Below, in pieces: positions 18,846 to 27,705 of a stretch of 64,000 nt of DNA. The stretch is from Pycnococcus provasolii (taxonomy: Eukaryota > Chlorophyta > Pseudoscourfieldiophyceae > Pseudoscourfieldiales > Pycnococcaceae): positions 620,001-684,000 of the forward strand of contig OW568867.1 of NCBI GenBank assembly GCA_938743325.2, written 5' to 3'. How positions within the stretch are numbered: the stretch's first letter is position 1; every line of letters starts with the position of its first letter. The position numbers and the translations under genes are program-made. Below the pieces are notes generated by a model. It was not told the origin of the DNA. It saw only the letters and a program-made list of their open reading frames with translations, and made no database searches.

Positions 18846-20870
18846 ATGGCGCCTTCGCTCCCACCTCGTCGTCAGTCCTACCACCATCATCATCGTCATC
18901 ATCCTGGTGGCGGCGGCAGCTCTGTCTCTCGTCGTGGTGGTGCTTCAGCTCAATCTCATCGTTTATGCGTGCTTCGGCTTGTGCGATGGTACTTTCTCAA
19001 AGATGCCTTGCTCATTGCTGCGCTTGGTTTATTCTTGGTGACAATCATACAACAAACCTCAATCATTGCGACCAACAATAAAGACGAACGCGCGCAATCT
19101 GCACCAACGACAAACTGGCAGTCACGACGTCACGTTCGAAGACTGCGTGCTCCCGTTTTCCGACAAAATAGCACGACACGCCGTCGCGAACAAGATGGTG
19201 GGCTCGCACGCACGCACGCCAACGACAACAGTCACAACAGTGTGCCACTCAACCAACGGGATGCGACCTTGTCTCCAGATGCAATTTTTACGGCTCAATT
19301 CCCGAAAGATACGGACGACGCATCGACGAAGCATCCGAGCACGATCGTCACTGCTTACTTTGAATTCCCGTCCAAACATTCGTCCAAGGAGTATGATGCG
19401 TGGATGGCCAACATGTTGTCGTTGCAAGACGCCATGGTCATCTACACGACAGCGGACATGGTTCCAAAGATCGAACGACTTCGTGCCCACGCCATTGATC
19501 ACACAGTCGTTGTAGCAACGACGTTGGAGGACACACGAGTGGCAAAACGTTACGACGCTGCGTTTTGGAAGGCGCAACATCAGATGGATATTGAGAGACG
19601 GACTCATAAAGACGTGCGTCTGTATTGGGTTTGGAATTCAAAAAATGAATTTTTGAAACGTACGGTCGATTCGAATCCGTTTCAATCAACCTTTTTTGCG
19701 TGGGTTGATATTGGCTACTTTCGGACCAACACGTACAATGGCCAACACATGCTTCGAACCATCCCAGCAACGCTTCGAACGGATCAAGTGTTGATGCTGG
19801 ACGTTACCTCACTCGACAAGTCGTTCCTTCGGAAAACTGGGGGGCGGAAATCCGTGGGTGGCGGATTCATAGGTGGTTACGCGAACGGCATTGAGCTCTG
19901 GTATACCAAATATTATGCCATGTTGGACGCGCATAAACAAGAATTCATCGGCAAAGAACAGCCATGGATGGTGAAGACGTGCGACGCCAACCCAGGATTG
20001 TGTCAATTGGTCGTACCGGATCGAAAGCACGGGAATCCGTGGTTCTACATGGCGCCGTACATGATGGGGAGCACGAACAATGCCTCTGCCGGGCGGCGGC
20101 GGCGGAGGAGGAGACGGCGGCGGCGGCGGTGGCGGCGGGCCGCTGTTGCGTATGGGTTGACTAACGACTGCGATTTCAATCTGACACAGCAAGCGTTTCG
20201 CTCGGCACGCAATACAGATTACTCACTAGGTGATACGGTCAAGTTCTACAAATCTGGTAGTGGAGACGAAAGAAGATATTTGTCTCCTAATCGTCGAAAA
20301 AAAGTTTGTCGTCAATTCAACAGCAGCATCGCTTGCTCGTACATACGCTCGTATCGAGAGAACGGCCAACATCCTAACATCGATGTGCTGAATGAGGTTA
20401 CTCCGATGGTTGAGCCACGACCGGAAGCGGTGATGCACTTGCGGCTCGGTGACGTGGCACGATTTGGCGACTGCTGGTCACATACTTGCGTGACTAAGGG
20501 AAGACTATACCAGTTCACGAAAGATGATTACGACACCATCCGCGATGAACTAAAAAACCTTACCACAATTACCATTGTGGCGAACCCGACTCATAGAGGA
20601 GGAGGCAACAAGACGACGATGTCAGAGATTTACCTCAACAACGTAATGGGATACTTGAGAAGCCTCGGTGTGTGTCCAGTGTACCGCGGCATCAGGGATG
20701 CGGACGACGATTTCGCCTTTGCCTCCAGTGCCAAGGTGCTTGTGCGAGGAGGAGGGGGTTACGCTACATTCATGGCAGATCTTGTGAGAAAGCGAGGTGG
20801 CAAGGTGCTCATGCCAAATATGACCGCCAAAATGTGGCCTCAAGGACCCGTCAAAACTCTTCAAGGCTGA
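18846..20870 (+). CDS. HtrL/YibB-type putative glycosyltransferase with second GT-like domain
   Basis: A 674-residue type II membrane protein: His/Gly-rich cytosolic N-terminus, one signal anchor (about 43-65, DALLIAALGLFLVTIIQQ), then a lumenal region. Residues about 150-405 match the HtrL_YibB family (TIVTAYFEF near the start, WNSKNEF, SNPFQSTFFAWVDIGYF). The C-terminal part (about 520-674) contains HLRLGDVARFGDCWSHTC and VRGGGGYATFMADL, which resembles the nucleotide-sugar region of alpha-1,2-fucosyltransferase-like enzymes. A poly-Arg/Trp linker (about 415-435) encoded by CGG repeats separates them. Golgi location and sugar transfer are inferred from topology and family. The start ATG has good context (TCCATGG). 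Codons from SNPFQSTF to the MAPYMM motif are copied almost perfectly at 23703-24104. The 3' flank also recurs twice. Confidence 0.7.
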   Translation: MAPSLPPRRQSYHHHHRHHPGGGGSSVSRRGGASAQSHRLCVLRLVRWYFLKDALLIAALGLFLVTIIQQTSIIATNNKDERAQSAPTTNWQSRRHVRRLRAPVFRQNSTTRRREQDGGLARTHANDNSHNSVPLNQRDATLSPDAIFTAQFPKDTDDASTKHPSTIVTAYFEFPSKHSSKEYDAWMANMLSLQDAMVIYTTADMVPKIERLRAHAIDHTVVVATTLEDTRVAKRYDAAFWKAQHQMDIERRTHKDVRLYWVWNSKNEFLKRTVDSNPFQSTFFAWVDIGYFRTNTYNGQHMLRTIPATLRTDQVLMLDVTSLDKSFLRKTGGRKSVGGGFIGGYANGIELWYTKYYAMLDAHKQEFIGKEQPWMVKTCDANPGLCQLVVPDRKHGNPWFYMAPYMMGSTNNASAGRRRRRRRRRRRRWRRAAVAYGLTNDCDFNLTQQAFRSARNTDYSLGDTVKFYKSGSGDERRYLSPNRRKKVCRQFNSSIACSYIRSYRENGQHPNIDVLNEVTPMVEPRPEAVMHLRLGDVARFGDCWSHTCVTKGRLYQFTKDDYDTIRDELKNLTTITIVANPTHRGGGNKTTMSEIYLNNVMGYLRSLGVCPVYRGIRDADDDFAFASSAKVLVRGGGGYATFMADLVRKRGGKVLMPNMTAKMWPQGPVKTLQG

Positions 20871-21055
20871 CTGACGACGAGCAGTCATCATTTTTGACGC
20901 ACTAGTGTTGCGATCCATCCAGTCACCACTTGCTTGAAGTTACCACACACAACATCAGTTTGTTTGTGTTTGGTTTTGTGTGTAATCTTCAATCAACAAC
21001 ATCATATAATTTCAACTACAACAGTCGAATCATCAAAAACATCAAAATCACCTTT
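20862..21055. repeat. 3' flank repeat, copy A
   Basis: The stretch from GACTGACGACGAGCAGTC to AACATCAAAATCACC follows the HtrL-type stop codon. It recurs nearly unchanged at 24170-24352 (copy B) and in diverged form at 38475-38820 (copy C). It carries an AACACAACATCAG/TTTGTTTGTG tract but no gene. Confidence 0.9.
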
Positions 21056-21410
21056 CCCTCCCGCCAAAGATTTCGATTTCCGATTTGTTCACCCCGAACC
21101 CAACCCCGGTCGAAGTTTTCGAATAACGCCGCATTCGTGCGTTACACGTTACACATCGTCGCATAACGCACGAATATAACAAACGCGCGCACACAACTGT
21201 TGCTAGTGCTCTTCCATTATATGTGGGAAACTGCAACTTTAGAAGTTCCAGTGGGGGGCGCAACCTTGCCTTGATAATGCTAACCTTGATAATGTCCCTT
21301 TGGAAACCCTCCGTTGTAAACAGAGGCAACCCCCCCAAAAAAGGCAAAAAAAGGCTCAATGAGGAGAACCTCGACCAAACTCAGACCGACATTGGTCCCC
21401 CGCCCATAGG
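21056..21410. other. spacer, nothing recognised
   Basis: This stretch follows the shared 3' flank and precedes the 60-bp tandem repeats. No convincing gene or site is seen. Confidence 0.4.
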
Positions 21411-21574
21411 AAATCAAGGGAGGGTTGCGAAGAGGTCTCAGAGCTCTTCCCAACCTTGATAGCCGGGAAGGGAAATCAAGGGAGGGTTGCGAAGAGGTCT
21501 CAGAGCTCCCCTACCTTGATAGCCGGGAAGGGAAATCAAGGGAGGGTTGCGAAGAGGTCTCAGAGCTCCCCCCT
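21411..21574. repeat. 60-62-bp tandem repeat, three copies
   Basis: Units begin AAATCAAGGGAGGGTTGCGA at 21411, 21473 and 21533. The spacer part of each of the first two units contains ACCTTGATAGCCGGGAAGGG. The array lies upstream of the GATATC-rich gene and may be a subterminal repeat of a mobile unit. Confidence 0.9.
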
Positions 21575-21629
21575 CCCCCCCAAGAGTCGCATTGTACCAA
21601 GGGGACACAGTTTGACACATGGGTTTTAC

Positions 21630-21735
21630 GCGTTGATATCATAGAATTGGACTTGATATCAAGGATCAAAACCTTGATATCAAGGATCAAAACCTTGATA
21701 TCAAGGATCAGAACCATGATATCAAGGACCCTATT
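21630..21735. repeat. tandem CCTTGATATCAAGG palindromes
   Basis: Five GATATC cores in about 100 bp. Several are expanded to the perfect 14-bp palindrome CCTTGATATCAAGG with ATCAAAA spacers, at a period of about 22 bp. A pyrimidine-rich stretch and CCCCACAG follow, so this is probably the 3' end of an intron upstream of the first exon seen. Confidence 0.85.
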
Positions 21736-21788
21736 GGCTCTACCCTATTGGCCTCTTTCTTGGGTCTTTCATTCATTCCCACCCCACA

Positions 21789-24161
21789 GTTAATGTTCAC
21801 CACAGACGCCCGCTTTGTCGGAAACAGAGTGCACAAAAGGTGCATGAGCGGGTATTCAGCTCTCGCCTCCGCGCGGGACAATCTGCGCAAGGCGGCGCCT
21901 AAGGAGTGGAATAACTCGGAGAAAGGTACGTGCCTTGATATCTGCCTTCTTTGCCTTGATTCTGCCTTCTTTGCCTTGATATCTTTCTTTATTCCTTGAT
22001 ATCAGCCTTGATATCTGCCTTCTTTCGCATCTAACATTGATAGCCATTAGATGCCTTGAAAGGCATGCCTGCGAACGCAGGTGGAACTACCCCACACAAC
22101 GAGTTCAAGGCTACCATCCTTCAGCGTTCCAAGGTGGCTGAGGGGTGGTTTAAAAAGTTGGAGCCGGGTGACGCAACACCTCCTTCGCACATCTTGGAGC
22201 AGGTGTATGCTCGGAAGCTATGGAAACCACCCGAGGTGGACAAGAGTTTAACCCTAACGTGCATCGACGACGTCAAAAACTTTGAAATTTTTAAAACGCG
22301 AGAAGGCCGCAAGCTCCTCACGGCCTTCAACGTGGATCATGTCGCGGAAAATGTGTGAGAAAATGTGTGAGGTGTGGGAGGAGATAGGGAATAAAGTAAC
22401 TAAGATAAGAACTTCGGTGCTACCTTGATACCTCCCTTGATATCATCCTTGATAATACATAAGTAAAAATAAACCCTGTCAAAACAAGGTTCAAATAACC
22501 ATGATATCAGACACGATATCAGACTTCAAAAAAGTTTTGGGCAAACATGCCTCTGAGTGGTCGAATTGCACTTTGAGGCTTGTGTTCGCCACGGCGCTCA
22601 TTATTTCAAGCTTCTTCCCGACTTTAGGAAGTGCTTCAGAGGACCCGCCTGATGCTGGTTTTGTGTCGCGGTCTTTCAGGTGCGACCGTCGCAATGCTGC
22701 TCGCGTGCGATTTTTGATCACAAAGGTGAGAACAATGATATGTGATGAATTACCTTGATATCGTTTTCGATATCTGCCGTATATCCTTGATATCAAGGAA
22801 TATACCCTTGATATCAATTGTTCTGACCCTAACCCAAACCATGCTCGCAGATTCTCGGGGAAGACGCCGCGAGGGGCTTCGATCGCTTCACGCGTACGGT
22901 GGCAGGGCGCAAGGTTCTCGACGAGCTTCGGAACACGCAAGTACACCTTCGACACCACGTTGTGGAGGCAGCGCAAGAAGGCGGCGTGAACAACTGGCAA
23001 CCAATGCTCGGGGAGGTGTACTTGGAATCGCATCATATGCGATGCGCAAGGTGTGATGGGGCTCTGCTAAGGAAAAAGGCGTCCCGGGTCGTCGTCGTGA
23101 CGGGCTGCGTGAAGAGATCGGTACGCTTCTTTATCCATTTGATATCAACCCTGATATCAAGGTTTTGTTCCTTGATATCGTCGGATATCGCTCTGGTATC
23201 TTACCTGATATCTTACTGGTACAAAAAACTTTCAAACAGGGATTGCACTCAAGGAAAGTGTGCCAAGCTTGCACAACCGTGCACTTCTACTCGTACTACG
23301 TGCATGACAAGAACAGGTACTACCACAACCTAGCACACCCAGACACCACGGAGATGGCGAAGCGATACATTTCGCCCAACGTGAAGCTCTTCATCGACAT
23401 CGAAGATGTTGCTATGATTGAAAAATCGATTTACTTCAATCGAAGCTCATTCAAGGCGATAAGTCTGGACGTGAACGAGCGTTGTAGAGAGAAGGTGCGA
23501 ACAAGCGTATCACATTGACTATGATATCAAGAAGCATTCAAAGATATCAATGCAGATATCAAGTATCGAGTCCTTGATATCAAACCTAACATCCAATCTC
23601 AAACGAATTGTATAGGTGTATGACGAGGATGGCAGGAACGCTATGCTTGCATGGATTATGTATTGCGCTCTCACGGCTCAGGGACCGGGGGACGACACGA
23701 TCATCGATTCGAATCCGTTTCAATCAACCTTTTTTGCGTGGGTTGATATTGGCTACTTTCGGACCAACACGTACAATGGCCAACACATGCTTCGAACCAT
23801 CCCAGCAACGCTTCGAACGGATCAAGTGTTGATGCTGGACGTTACCTCACTCGACAAGTCTTTCCTTCGGAAAACTGGGGGGCGGAAATCCGTGGGTGGC
23901 GGATTCATAGGTGGTTACGCGAACGGCATTGAGCTCTGGTATACCAAATATTATGCCATGTTGGACGCGCATAAACAAGAATTCATCGGCAAAGAACAGC
24001 CATGGATGGTGAAGACGTGCGACGCCAACCCAGGATTGTGTCAATTGGTCGTACCGGATCGAAAGCACGGGAATCCGTGGTTCTACATGGCGCCGTACAT
24101 GATGCCAAATATGACCGCCAAAATGTGGCCTCAAGGACCCGTCAAAACTCTTCCTGGATGA
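21789..24161 (+). CDS. multi-exon chimera: KDZ-associated cysteine-cluster-like protein joined to HtrL copy
   Basis: Exons that splice in frame: 21789-21926 (ends GAGAAAG|GTACGT), about 22049-22350, about 22516-22723 (ends AAG|GTGAGA), 22852-23119 (ends TCG|GTACGC), 23240-23493 (ends AAG|GTGCGA), 23617-24161. The exon 2/3 junction is unclear, and the 5' end is probably missing because a splice acceptor precedes the first exon. The middle exons encode MRCARCDGALL, then a VVVVTGC strand, KVCQACTTVHFYSYY, NRYYHNL and DEDGRNAMLAWIMYCAL. This order resembles the CxC5 cysteine cluster found with KDZ (Kyakuja-Dileera-Zisupton) DNA transposases. From codon 23703 the last exon becomes a copy of the HtrL-type gene that lacks 747 bp (249 codons) of it and ends at TGA 24161. 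Putative introns hold about 20 GATATC sites; exons hold none. The family call is by eye. Confidence 0.5.
23703..24152 (+). repeat. recent partial copy of the HtrL-type gene
   Basis: Matches 19667-20066 almost base for base; I noticed one difference, in the codon after DK (TCG to TCT). It then jumps to the equivalent of 20814 onward. The junction shares the trinucleotide ATG, as expected of a microhomology deletion. The removed 747 bp is a multiple of three and includes the CGG-repeat linker and the second GT-like domain. Confidence 0.9.
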
Positions 24162-24162
24162 C

Positions 24163-24363
24163 CCGCTGACTGACGACGAGCAGTCATCATTTTTGACGCA
24201 CTAGTGTTGCGATCCATCCAGTCACCACTTGCTTGAAGTTACCACACACAACATCAGTTTGTTTGTGTTTGGTTTTGTGTGTAATCTTCAATCAACAACT
24301 TGGATCTAATTTCAACTACAGCAGTCGAATCATCAAAAACATCAAAATCACCTCCTCTTCTTT
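24163..24363. repeat. 3' flank repeat, copy B
   Basis: Same block as at 20862-21055. Here it is preceded by GATGACCCGCTGACTGACGA, which is shared with copy C at 38470, and it continues into the aconitase-derived segment. Confidence 0.9.
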
Positions 24364-24559
24364 GTTTTCATTTGTCTTTGCAGCACCCTAGCTAGACACC
24401 GCACCTTAAGCAGTACCTTCTTCTTCTTCTTAAACAGTTAGATCCGTCACAACCGTCTGCAAAATGCCTCCTCCATTCCGGAAGTACCCACCAACCTCAG
24501 GCATGGTGTCGATGCGAAGCTTCGTGTCGAACGTCGTGTTCACGCCGTCAGGCGCCGCC
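24364..24559 (-). pseudogene. duplicated 3' end of the aconitase gene
   Basis: Matches 38822-39018, that is, the aconitase 3' flank and its last 40 or so codons (24430-24559 on the minus strand). There are base changes and two 3-base insertions. Homology stops at GGCGCCGCCT, after which unrelated AT-rich sequence begins. It cannot encode aconitase and is a truncated gene copy. Confidence 0.85.
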
Positions 24560-24682
24560 TAATTATATATACATCATATACATTAATAATAGAAGGATTG
24601 TGGGCTGAAGACGCGTGGACGAAAGCGACGAAGTAAGTAAAAATACATTCCATTACTGAGTTCTATGCCGCGCGGAACCACC

Positions 24683-26056
24683 TTAGCTAGCACCGGAGAA
24701 CATCGCCTGGAACAAGTACGCCTGGCTCAACAGCATCGACATCTCGTTCTCCTTCCAGTCTTGCGTCGGCAAGTTTTGGAGGAACATCACCATGTCCTGG
24801 AACTCCATCTCAAGCACCTGCTTGCTAAAGTTGAGAAGCAGCGCGGCGCAGCAGTAGCTCAAGAACGATGGAAGGCCGTGCGACCCTTCCGCTAAAAACG
24901 TGTCGAACAGACGGAACGCGCAAATCGGTGGAACCTCGCGTAGTAGCAGGCAGTTGGCCCATCGGAACGCAAACTGAAGGAACTCGAGCCCGTTGTCCTC
25001 GATGTGGTGGCAACAAGGTGCGTCGACACGAAAGCACAGCTCGCGCACGCGATAAACGAGGCGCTGGATTCCCGGCTGCGCCGCGGTGTAGTGGTCTTGC
25101 ACACCGTCGAGCAAGGCGCACAGGCTCCAGTACGCGTCCGCCTCCGCCGTCAGCAGCGCCTCCTCGCTGAGCGACGCGAGCGTCGCCTGAGCCTGCTCGA
25201 GTGACCCTGCGTACCAGTCCCTCTGGTGCGGCACGCCGCGCGCCTCTTGCGCAGCCGCCACCTGCTCGCCGTAGAAGATGAGCATGAATGGCGTGGCAAC
25301 GTCGTTGAGGCCCTGCACGTACCCGCTCGCCGGGTTGCGCGCCGCGCGTATGTAAAGCATTCTCCTCAGCGCGAGCTGAACGGTTTCCTCGTCGCGGAAC
25401 AGCGGGCACTCCGGGGCGGTGCGCGGTGCGTCGATGAGAACCTGGTGGAAGGTTTTCCTCTCCTCCTCGGTTCTGTCCTCGTCGCTGATCTGCCACAGCT
25501 CGCTGACGTAGTCGCGGTAGTCCTGCCTCTTTCTCTCAAGCGCGGCATCTCGTCGAACCGCCTTGGCAGGTGCATATCCTGTCATGAGCCTCCAGCACGT
25601 CGGCCTGAGGCTGTGTGGCACGCCGTTCCAGCTGAGCGCCTTGAGCGCGTTCATGTCGACGACGTCTGTGTTGAGCAGTTTCTCAAACTTCGCTAACCGC
25701 GACTTCTCAAAGTCCGTCATTTGATTCCTGGCGGCGCCTTCACCTGTGGCGCCATCCACGCCTCCTGCTTGTGTTAGCTGATCGCTTCCCAAGCCCGTAG
25801 AGTCGGACGGCTCGGCGGACCCAGCGCCACCCCCAAAGGCCCTTCTCGACTCTGAAGGAGATACGTGAGATGATTCGCCACCCAGGCTAGCGTCTGACGT
25901 GAGCCCGGCGTGGGCCCCCTGAGCTTCTTCCATTGCGTCGGAAGAAGGCACCCCCCCCAAGGCTGGCGACGGCGATGCCGCCACCGCCGCCGAGCCTGCT
26001 ACTAACCTGCCACTAGCCACGACACGAGGCATGTTACGCGTTGCACCGCTGTGCAT
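24683..26056 (-). CDS. TBC-domain Rab GTPase-activating protein, TBC1D22/Gyp1 type
   Basis: A 457-residue protein. The first 110 residues are a low-complexity Ser/Gly/Ala leader. KFEKLLNTDVVDMNALKALS at about 120, then WNGVPHSLRP and TCWRLMTGY, mark the start of a TBC domain of the TBC1D22/Gyp1 group. The dual-finger residues are present: Arg in VLIDAPRTAP (about 211) and Gln in GYVQGLND (about 245). The domain ends with LFDTFLAEG and FLSYCCAALL. Such proteins speed GTP hydrolysis by Rab/Ypt GTPases in Golgi and endosomal traffic. The C-terminus stops soon after the domain. The ATG at 26056 gives a long leader; ATG 26032 is an alternative. The Rab partner cannot be told. Confidence 0.85.
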   Translation of the reverse strand: MHSGATRNMPRVVASGRLVAGSAAVAASPSPALGGVPSSDAMEEAQGAHAGLTSDASLGGESSHVSPSESRRAFGGGAGSAEPSDSTGLGSDQLTQAGGVDGATGEGAARNQMTDFEKSRLAKFEKLLNTDVVDMNALKALSWNGVPHSLRPTCWRLMTGYAPAKAVRRDAALERKRQDYRDYVSELWQISDEDRTEEERKTFHQVLIDAPRTAPECPLFRDEETVQLALRRMLYIRAARNPASGYVQGLNDVATPFMLIFYGEQVAAAQEARGVPHQRDWYAGSLEQAQATLASLSEEALLTAEADAYWSLCALLDGVQDHYTAAQPGIQRLVYRVRELCFRVDAPCCHHIEDNGLEFLQFAFRWANCLLLREVPPICAFRLFDTFLAEGSHGLPSFLSYCCAALLLNFSKQVLEMEFQDMVMFLQNLPTQDWKENEMSMLLSQAYLFQAMFSGAS

Positions 26057-27705
26057 AGTAGTCTATCGGAAATGGAAAAACGAGCGAGGAAGAATGATTC
26101 GCGCAGGATTTCCCGGGGGGGCCTCCGGAGCTCCGGGCAGAGGGAAAGCTTTAACAGGATCCAGAACCCCGAGGGAGGGCGAGGGAGGAGAAAAAAAAAG
26201 AAATACCCGGGCTGCTACGGTATTTCCCACCTCCCTAATGTAGTAGGGGTTATGGGGATACGTCGTGGGTGGTCGTCCCTGGGCCGACCACTGGCCCCTG
26301 GGCCCCTGGCCCTGGGGCTGGGGGCCCCTTCTTTTTGGCCTTTTCGGGATCCCGGTCGGGAATTCGGGAAACGAAGGATCCTTCCACCACGTACACCGTA
26401 CACGCGCACATTCATTTAGAGGCGCACTCAAGCTCCTCGCTCAAATGGACAAGCTCACATCACGGCGGCAGATTGTCGAGCGTGCGAAGAAGGTCGTCAC
26501 GCAAAGCGAGAGGCGGGAGTGTCCAAGCCACCCTCAAGACGGACAGCAGAGTGAGAACGCGCCGCCGCGTGCGTACATTTGGGCTCTTGCGCTGAGGCGT
26601 CGCGTGTGTGCTGCATGGCTTTCTCGATGGTGGAGATGGGCCAAATCCAGATGCGCTGTCGATGCTTGTGCTGGAACGCACACCACGCGAATATGGCGGA
26701 GTTCGCCTGCGTTGGATGGCCCGACAAAGGTGACATGCTAGCCAACGTTGCACCGCCTGGCTTCGAGAAGCGAGGGTGGGTGCATTCTGAGTGGGGTCAG
26801 GATTTCGCTGCCACGAAAGCCTTCACGGCGTCTTCGTCAAACCGCTCGCGATGACGCGATGACGCGCCGGGAGAGTGAGAGCGTTTCTGAGTCTGAGAGC
26901 GAATACGAGAGCGATGCCGACGCGGCGGCGGTGGATAAATTGATGACGGCGAGACTTTGTTTAAGGAACAAATAATAAGTCTACTAGGTTGTCTCTATGA
27001 AGGTGACAACTTCGCACGCTTCACAGATGACCAGCGCGGCGCGCGCTGATGCTGCGGGTGCTGCTTCTAATCATGAGCCTAGCGCTAATTGTTGATCATA
27101 TCATTCCGAATCGAGAGAACAATCATGTGGATAATAATTTGCAATTTGTGACGAATGTTCTTCAAAACGTTGTGACTTGTGAATGAAGCACGCGCATTTC
27201 AACACTGCAGCTCAATGCCAATGGCGGAGTGCCTCGAGCGAGCGTTTGCATCCGCTCATCGACTTGGTGTCGCCATTGACGGGTCGTGGCTCAAAACAGC
27301 GTGTATCCGATGTATCGCGTGCTGACATACATAGGGTTCGGGTTCGGGTTCGGGTTCGGGTCCGGGCCCCTCCAGGCAGCCAGGTTCAGGTTCGGGCGCG
27401 CTCGAACGCCGCCGGGCCCCACCCAAACTTGGGTCCCACTTGGTTTCCCGTTTCCCGGGGTCCAGCCGGGTCCGCTTCATTTCCCACAACCAACGAACGA
27501 AGCAGGCCGGACCGGTCGGCTTCCTTGTGTGTACACCATTCTGACATTCTCTACAGACCGTGTGGTGTTTTTGTGTTTTTGTGTTTTGTAGTCCTTGGAA
27601 CATCAATATTGCTCTGATATATCTCGGTACTGTATCTATCGCTCTCTTACACCTGCAGGGTATCTCATCTCATCAACTGAGCACGTACCCATACATACGG
27701 ATCAG
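26057..27705. other. 1.6-kb spacer with GC-rich, G-rich and short ORF-like stretches
   Basis: 26270-26330 is a GGCCCC/CTGGGG-rich segment. 26455-26975 contains short plus-strand frames, for example one ending ESESVSESESEYESDAD and one with MLANVAPPGFEKRGWVH. None forms a gene I recognise; they may be a decayed gene. 27333-27366 is an array of TTCGGG, a variant of the TTAGGG motif seen elsewhere. The right end must hold the promoter of the SWR1-type gene. Confidence 0.4.

Noticed and set aside
21630-23600. Introner-element family as explanation of the GATATC introns
   Set aside because: The introns share only short palindromes, not a common full-length sequence, and no such intron appears in another gene of this window.
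23703-23760. tRNA-like GATTCGAATCC box
   Set aside because: It is part of the copied HtrL coding sequence, and no cloverleaf surrounds it. No tRNA was found in any spacer.
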